From Chloroflexota bacterium (GTDB lineage Bacteria; Chloroflexota; UBA6077; JACQUR01), in assembly GCA_016210245.1 (NCBI GenBank), contig JACQUR010000003.1:1-5595 (forward strand): DNA of 5,595 nucleotides, written 5' to 3'. Position numbers and translations under genes: made by a program. Below, one piece after another: positions 4,939 through 5,595 of this stretch (the first letter of the stretch is position 1; the number at the start of each line of letters is the position of its first letter). A model generated the notes under the pieces. It worked only from the letters and a program-made list of their open reading frames with translations. It was not told the DNA's origin and did not search any database.

Positions 4939-5192
4939 CCTTTCCGCAAGCGTTCTCTGGTGTTCGTCCTGGCTGGTGCGATGGCTGTTGCAATCTCCGT
5001 GGGTGCTGTCGGCAGGTCACCTGCACGTTCGGACGCAGCAGGATGAGGCCAGTTGGCCATGCGGCGTCGCTGGGTGCCGACGCCGCGTCCTCGTGTGCGC
5101 TCGCCATCCCGGTCCGATGCAGGGTGCTGCTCGACGCCGCTGGCACTCCGGTGGTGCAGGTCGCTACCATCATCGGGGGGCCTGGCCAATGA
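4930..5192 (+). pseudogene. Possible frameshifted remnant of a small secreted protein
   Basis: From TTG at 4930, one frame reads P-P-P-F-R-K-R-S followed by the hydrophobic LVFVLAGAMAVAISVGAVG and then SPARSDAAG before a TGA at 5044-5046. That is the exact layout of a signal peptide: basic N-region, long apolar core, small residues near a cleavage site. Just after the stop, a different frame (to the TGA at 5190-5192) becomes more protein-like, with CALAIPVRCRVLLDAAGTPV and VQVATIIGGPGQ and strongly GC-rich third positions. A single frameshift near 5040 would join them into a secreted protein of roughly 85 residues. GGGGAGG touches the TTG with no spacer, so translation initiation is doubtful. 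I do not recognise the family, and both pieces could be chance frames. Confidence 0.25.
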
Positions 5193-5207
5193 CCGCCGCA
5201 GGCGCGG

Positions 5208-5275
5208 GGCAGCGTTGAGCTGCCGATGCGCGAGCGCACCGTGGGCTGAGCGCAGCTCCGCGAGGCGCTGCTCAG
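5208..5275 (+). promoter_or_regulatory. Three consecutive stem-loops upstream of the carboxyltransferase gene
   Basis: GGCAGC-GTTGA-GCTGCC (5208-5224) is followed by TGCGC-GA-GCGCA (5227-5238). CTGAGC-gc-AGC...GCT-GCTCAG (5246-5275) then forms a 9-bp stem with a 2-nt bulge and a 10-nt loop. The last ends 68 bases before the ATG at 5344. They may form a structured mRNA leader. I see no known riboswitch consensus, and GC-rich DNA yields hairpins readily. Confidence 0.3.
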
Positions 5276-5343
5276 GGCGCTGGGGAATCGATGCCGCGGG
5301 TGGGCCGGGTGTCTGGATGGAGTTCACCGCGTGATGGGGATCG

Positions 5344-5595
5344 ATGAGCACCGAGATCAAGTTCGTTGACACGACCGTGCGGGATGGCAACCAGAGCAAC
5401 TGGGCCCTGAACATGCGCACGGGCATGATGCTGGCTACCGTGCCGGACCTGGACGAGGCAGGGTTCGACGCGATGGAGTTCTTTGTGCCCGGGGTGCAGA
5501 TCAAGAAGATGGTCCAGCACCTGGGCGAGGACCCGTTCCAGTGGTTGAAGCTCGGGACGAAGCGCTGCACGAAGACCCCGTTGCGGATGCACGGC
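5344..5595 (+). CDS. Carboxyltransferase-domain protein (pyruvate carboxylase B / HMGL-like), 5' part
   Basis: Only the first 84 residues are inside the window; the frame runs open through the edge. It begins K-F-V-D-T-T-V-R-D-G-N-Q-S (residues 6-18), the metal- and substrate-binding first strand of the pyruvate carboxylase / oxaloacetate decarboxylase alpha / HMG-CoA lyase TIM-barrel superfamily; Asp14 is the expected divalent-metal ligand. MRTGMMLATVPDLDEAGFDA and E-D-P-F-Q-W-L (62-68) match the M-R-T...L-D..G and E-D/N-P-W-E-R-L pattern of biotin-dependent carboxyltransferase domains. The second strand reads M-E-F-F-V-P-G instead of the usual E-(V/M)-W-G-G-A, so it is a divergent member. 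The ATG at 5344 is fixed by an in-frame TGA at 5332-5334; the ribosome site (GGGGA, 5336-5340) is weak. Partner biotin genes would lie downstream, outside the window. Confidence 0.85.
   Translation, partial: MSTEIKFVDTTVRDGNQSNWALNMRTGMMLATVPDLDEAGFDAMEFFVPGVQIKKMVQHLGEDPFQWLKLGTKRCTKTPLRMHG

Larger units (their letters stand above)
4835..5343. other. 509-bp stretch without a confident gene
   Basis: This spacer holds the hairpins after the membrane protein gene, the 15-bp direct repeat, the doubtful secreted-peptide remnant and three stem-loops near its end. Several long open frames cross it on both strands. Apart from the two segments described separately, their translations are rich in Arg, Pro and Ser and look like GC-driven shadows. 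I see no tRNA, no recognised riboswitch and no clear promoter for the downstream gene. Confidence 0.6.

Noticed and set aside
5208..5275. Known riboswitch, T-box or tRNA
   Set aside because: The stem-loops do not contain the consensus elements of the TPP, SAM or cobalamin classes, no T-box sequence is present, and no cloverleaf can be drawn.
4815..5570. 251-residue minus-strand open frame
   Set aside because: It overlaps the end of the membrane protein gene and the start of the carboxyltransferase gene, and its composition is typical of a GC-driven antisense frame.

Overview
The window is GC-rich bacterial chromosome. The gene types fit a member of the Chloroflexota: a Crp/Fnr regulator of the style common in that phylum, a DUF3179 lipoprotein, a mycoredoxin-like glutaredoxin and an octamer-repeat intergenic element. 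This taxonomic call is recognition from memory and was not tested by search. No transposase, phage gene, rRNA, tRNA or CRISPR array is visible.

Layout. Positions 1-37 are a perfect 17-bp hairpin at the window edge. Positions 170-2078 hold three co-oriented + strand genes: a small thioredoxin-fold protein (CWEC), a glutaredoxin/mycoredoxin-like protein (CGDC) and a secreted DUF3179 lipoprotein whose conserved motif contains CPLC. They may form a thiol-redox cluster, with the two small proteins in the cytosol and the lipoprotein outside the membrane. Facing them is a minus-strand hypothetical ORF (2166-2510) with lower GC and different codon use, possibly acquired or N-terminally truncated. Next come a + strand Crp/Fnr regulator (2690-3442) and a convergent minus-strand general-stress (YflT/GSP17M-like) protein (3449-3817). 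The two stop codons of this pair lie symmetrically inside one 16-bp palindrome.

The divergent spacer 3818-4027 carries an inverted array of degenerate 8-bp units. It is followed at once by a promoter whose -10 box sits 6 nt ahead of a GTG codon, the geometry of leaderless transcription. That GTG opens an orphan eight-helix membrane protein (4028-4834). The 509-bp stretch 4835-5343 has no confident gene. It holds GC-rich hairpins, a 15-bp direct repeat, a signal-peptide-like reading frame that stops early and may be a frameshifted remnant, and three consecutive stem-loops. The window ends inside a carboxyltransferase-domain gene of the pyruvate carboxylase B / HMGL-like superfamily (5344 to edge).

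I found no clearly new multi-gene system. The points most worth a second look are the octamer-repeat element joined to a leaderless promoter, the run of three CxxC proteins, the possible frameshifted secreted peptide and the structured leader before the carboxyltransferase.
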